From Chitinophagales bacterium (lineage in GTDB: Bacteria > Bacteroidota > Bacteroidia > Chitinophagales > BACL12): a stretch of 6,838 nucleotides of DNA. The stretch spans positions 1 to 6,838 of the forward strand of contig JACMJP010000423.1 in the NCBI GenBank assembly GCA_014380545.1, read 5' to 3'. A program made the position numbers and the translations under genes. The notes under the pieces are model-generated. The model was not told where the DNA came from. It made no database searches and was given only the letters and a program-made list of their open reading frames with translations. Shown in pieces: positions 5,060-6,838 of this stretch; positions within the stretch are counted from its first letter, which is position 1, and every line of letters begins with the position of its first letter.

Positions 5060-6810
5060 ACATTATAGACTGGATAATAATGTTCGGCACAATAATTTTT
5101 ATTGCTGTGTATGGTATTTATAAAACCCGGCGCAACCAAAATATTGATGCTTATTTAAAAGGAAACAATGAAAATAAATGGTGGGTAGTGTGTTTAAGTG
5201 TAATGGCAACACAGGCAAGTGCAATTACTTTTCTTTCAACACCCGGGCAGGCGTATGATGATGGCATGCGATTTCTGCAATTTTATCTTGGTTTACCAAT
5301 TGCCATGATCATTATTTGTGTGTTTTTTATTCCCATGTTTTATAAATTAAAAGTTTATACAGCTTATGAATTTTTGGAGAACAGGTTTGATGTTAAAACA
5401 AGAACACTTACCGCATTTTTATTTCTTGTTCAAAGAGCATTTTCTACAGGGCTTACAATTTATGCACCTGCTATTATTTTATCGCAACTGCTAAACTGGA
5501 ATTTAAATTTTACGGTAATATTTATAGGCGGAATTGTAACAATGTATATATTGAGCGGTGGTTCAAAAGCAATTTCTGTTACACATAAGCAGCAAATGCT
5601 GGTTATTTATCTCGGGATGTTCATTGCGTTTGGATATTTAATTTATTATTTAAGTGAGCATGTGAATTTCAGAGAAACTTTGGAGGTCGCCGGTGCATTG
5701 GGGAAAATGAATATCATTACAGATGGTATGAATGAAAACAATCAATTTAACTGGAGCGATAAATACAATATTATTTCGGGCATTATCGGCGGATTGTTTT
5801 TGCAATTAAGTTATTTTGGAACTGACCAAAGCCAGGTGGGAAGATATTTAACCGGTGAAAATGTGCACGAAAGTAAATTAGGTTTAATATTTAACGGGCT
5901 ATTAAAAATCCCCGTACAATTTTTTATTTTATTGACAGGTGTTTTAGTTTTTGTGTTTTATCAATTCAATCAGCCTCCCGCATATTTTAATGAAGTTGCT
6001 TATGCAAAAACACAAAACTCTACATATGCTGATTCATTATTGGTACTGGAAGAAAAATATACAAATGCACTCGATAACAAATCAATTGTTCTGGAAGAAT
6101 TTACTGATCAATTTGCGAAAGACGATAAAGATGGAATGCAGATCGCAAAAGATGAATTAGCAAAAGCCAATACGGAAACAGAGAATATCCGGCAGCAGAT
6201 AAATTCTGTCGTAGCAAATGCCAATCCCGGCATTGATGATGATCATGATTATGTGTTTATGACCTTTGTAGTGGATTATTTACCAATAGGTATTGTGGGT
6301 TTAATATTCGCAGTGATATTTTGTGCAAGTATGAGTTCCACTTCATCCGCATTAAATGCACTTGCCGCAACTTTTTCGATAGATGTTTATAAAAGGTTAT
6401 GGAATAAAAATTCCAGCGAGAAACATTATCTGAATTCATCAAAATTATTTACAGTTTTATTCGGCGCATTTGCAGTGGGTTTTGCTTTAGTGTGTTCATT
6501 GTTTGATAATTTAATTGAGGCAGTAAATATTCTCGGCAGTTTATTTTATGGAACTATTCTCGGTATTTTTCTCACAGCATTTCTGTTAAAAAAAGTACAA
6601 GGCAATGCAGTTTTTATAGCAGCAGTAATCACCGAACTTGTTATTTTTTATATTGATTTTTCAACCCGCTTTCATTGGCATGTTCCTAAAATTGAAATTG
6701 GATATTTATGGTATAACGTTATTGGATGTTTACTTGTTATGCTTATCGCTTACTTATTAAATTTTATAATAAAAACAAAAAAACCTGAACAAATAATTGA
6801 TCAGGCTTAA
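5056..6810 (+). CDS. sodium:solute symporter (SSS/SLC5 family)
   Basis: This 584-residue inner-membrane protein would couple solute uptake to Na+ entry. The ATG at 5056 places the first membrane helix right at the N-terminus (IIDWIIMFGTIIFIAVYGIY, 3-22). An in-frame TTG at 4972 would add 28 residues unlike any SSS start. Family marks are QASAITFLSTPGQAY (53-67) in the second helix, SGGSKAISVTHKQQM (167-181), TDQSQVGRYLTGE (256-268) and SMSSTSSALNALAATFS (425-441). The last of these carries the Ser/Thr pair expected at the Na2 site. A Lys/Glu/Asp-rich stretch (about 304-397), probably with coiled coil at 323-385, is inserted before that helix; by comparison with SLC5 proteins this loop faces the periplasm. 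The solute is unknown. Following an exported deacetylase, a deacetylated sugar or released acetate are guesses only. Translation is probably coupled to the preceding micro-ORF. Confidence 0.93.
   Translation: MNIIDWIIMFGTIIFIAVYGIYKTRRNQNIDAYLKGNNENKWWVVCLSVMATQASAITFLSTPGQAYDDGMRFLQFYLGLPIAMIIICVFFIPMFYKLKVYTAYEFLENRFDVKTRTLTAFLFLVQRAFSTGLTIYAPAIILSQLLNWNLNFTVIFIGGIVTMYILSGGSKAISVTHKQQMLVIYLGMFIAFGYLIYYLSEHVNFRETLEVAGALGKMNIITDGMNENNQFNWSDKYNIISGIIGGLFLQLSYFGTDQSQVGRYLTGENVHESKLGLIFNGLLKIPVQFFILLTGVLVFVFYQFNQPPAYFNEVAYAKTQNSTYADSLLVLEEKYTNALDNKSIVLEEFTDQFAKDDKDGMQIAKDELAKANTETENIRQQINSVVANANPGIDDDHDYVFMTFVVDYLPIGIVGLIFAVIFCASMSSTSSALNALAATFSIDVYKRLWNKNSSEKHYLNSSKLFTVLFGAFAVGFALVCSLFDNLIEAVNILGSLFYGTILGIFLTAFLLKKVQGNAVFIAAVITELVIFYIDFSTRFHWHVPKIEIGYLWYNVIGCLLVMLIAYLLNFIIKTKKPEQIIDQA
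6771..6805 (-). terminator. possible terminator for a convergent minus-strand gene beyond the window
   Basis: CCTGA (6784-6788) pairs with TCAGG (6801-6805). After one A-A mismatch, CAA (6790-6792) pairs with TTG (6797-6799) around a 4-base loop. On the minus strand the stem is followed directly by TTTTTTTGTTTTT (6783-6771), the form of a rho-independent terminator. On the plus strand the T-rich part is broken and distant, so it would end symporter transcription only poorly. The hairpin lies inside the last codons of the symporter gene. The stem is short, and no minus-strand gene is visible in the 28 bp that remain. Confidence 0.4.
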
Positions 6811-6838
6811 AATAATTTAATTAATTTTTCACATCATA

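Overview
The window reads as a stretch of chromosome from a low-GC member of the Bacteroidota, plausibly the Chitinophagaceae or a relative. The signs are AT-rich intergenic DNA, starts without clear Shine-Dalgarno sequences, a signal peptide ending just before a Gln-Gln pair, a very long PIG-L-type exported deacetylase, and a sodium:solute symporter of a type I associate with this phylum. This placement comes from gene style and remembered family resemblance, not from a marker gene. No rRNA, tRNA, CRISPR array, transposase or phage gene is visible.

Left part, minus strand (1-1705): three genes run leftward and are closely spaced. They are a GNAT acetyltransferase resembling PaiA (1705-1172), a DHRS7-like short-chain dehydrogenase (1149-355) and a VOC/glyoxalase-fold protein (291-1) that is cut by the window edge. 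Gaps are 22 and 63 bp, so the first two are probably co-transcribed and the third may be. They look like general metabolic or detoxification genes with no obvious shared pathway.

Middle (1706-2368): a 135-bp divergent intergenic region leads into a small exported protein of unknown function (1841-2209), followed by a convincing rho-independent terminator (about 2230-2257). A further stretch of about 110 bp leads to the next gene.

Right part, plus strand (2369-6810): this is the most interesting unit. An 835-residue exported PIG-L deacetylase with a C-terminal glutamine-amidotransferase-like domain is followed by an inverted-repeat element of 'CGCAGATT' type, then an easily missed 35-codon ORF (4952-5059) encoding a single-pass membrane peptide. 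The stop of that ORF overlaps the preferred start of a 584-residue sodium:solute symporter (5056-6810) in an ATGA arrangement. The layout suggests a periplasmic deacetylase working with a Na+-coupled importer and a tiny membrane subunit translationally coupled to it. The substrate cannot be read from the sequence. A hairpin at the 3' end of the symporter gene has a T-tract on the minus strand and may end a convergent gene beyond the window.

Most of the window is ordinary. The micro-ORF/symporter coupling, the large charged loop in the symporter and the intergenic repeat deserve a second look.
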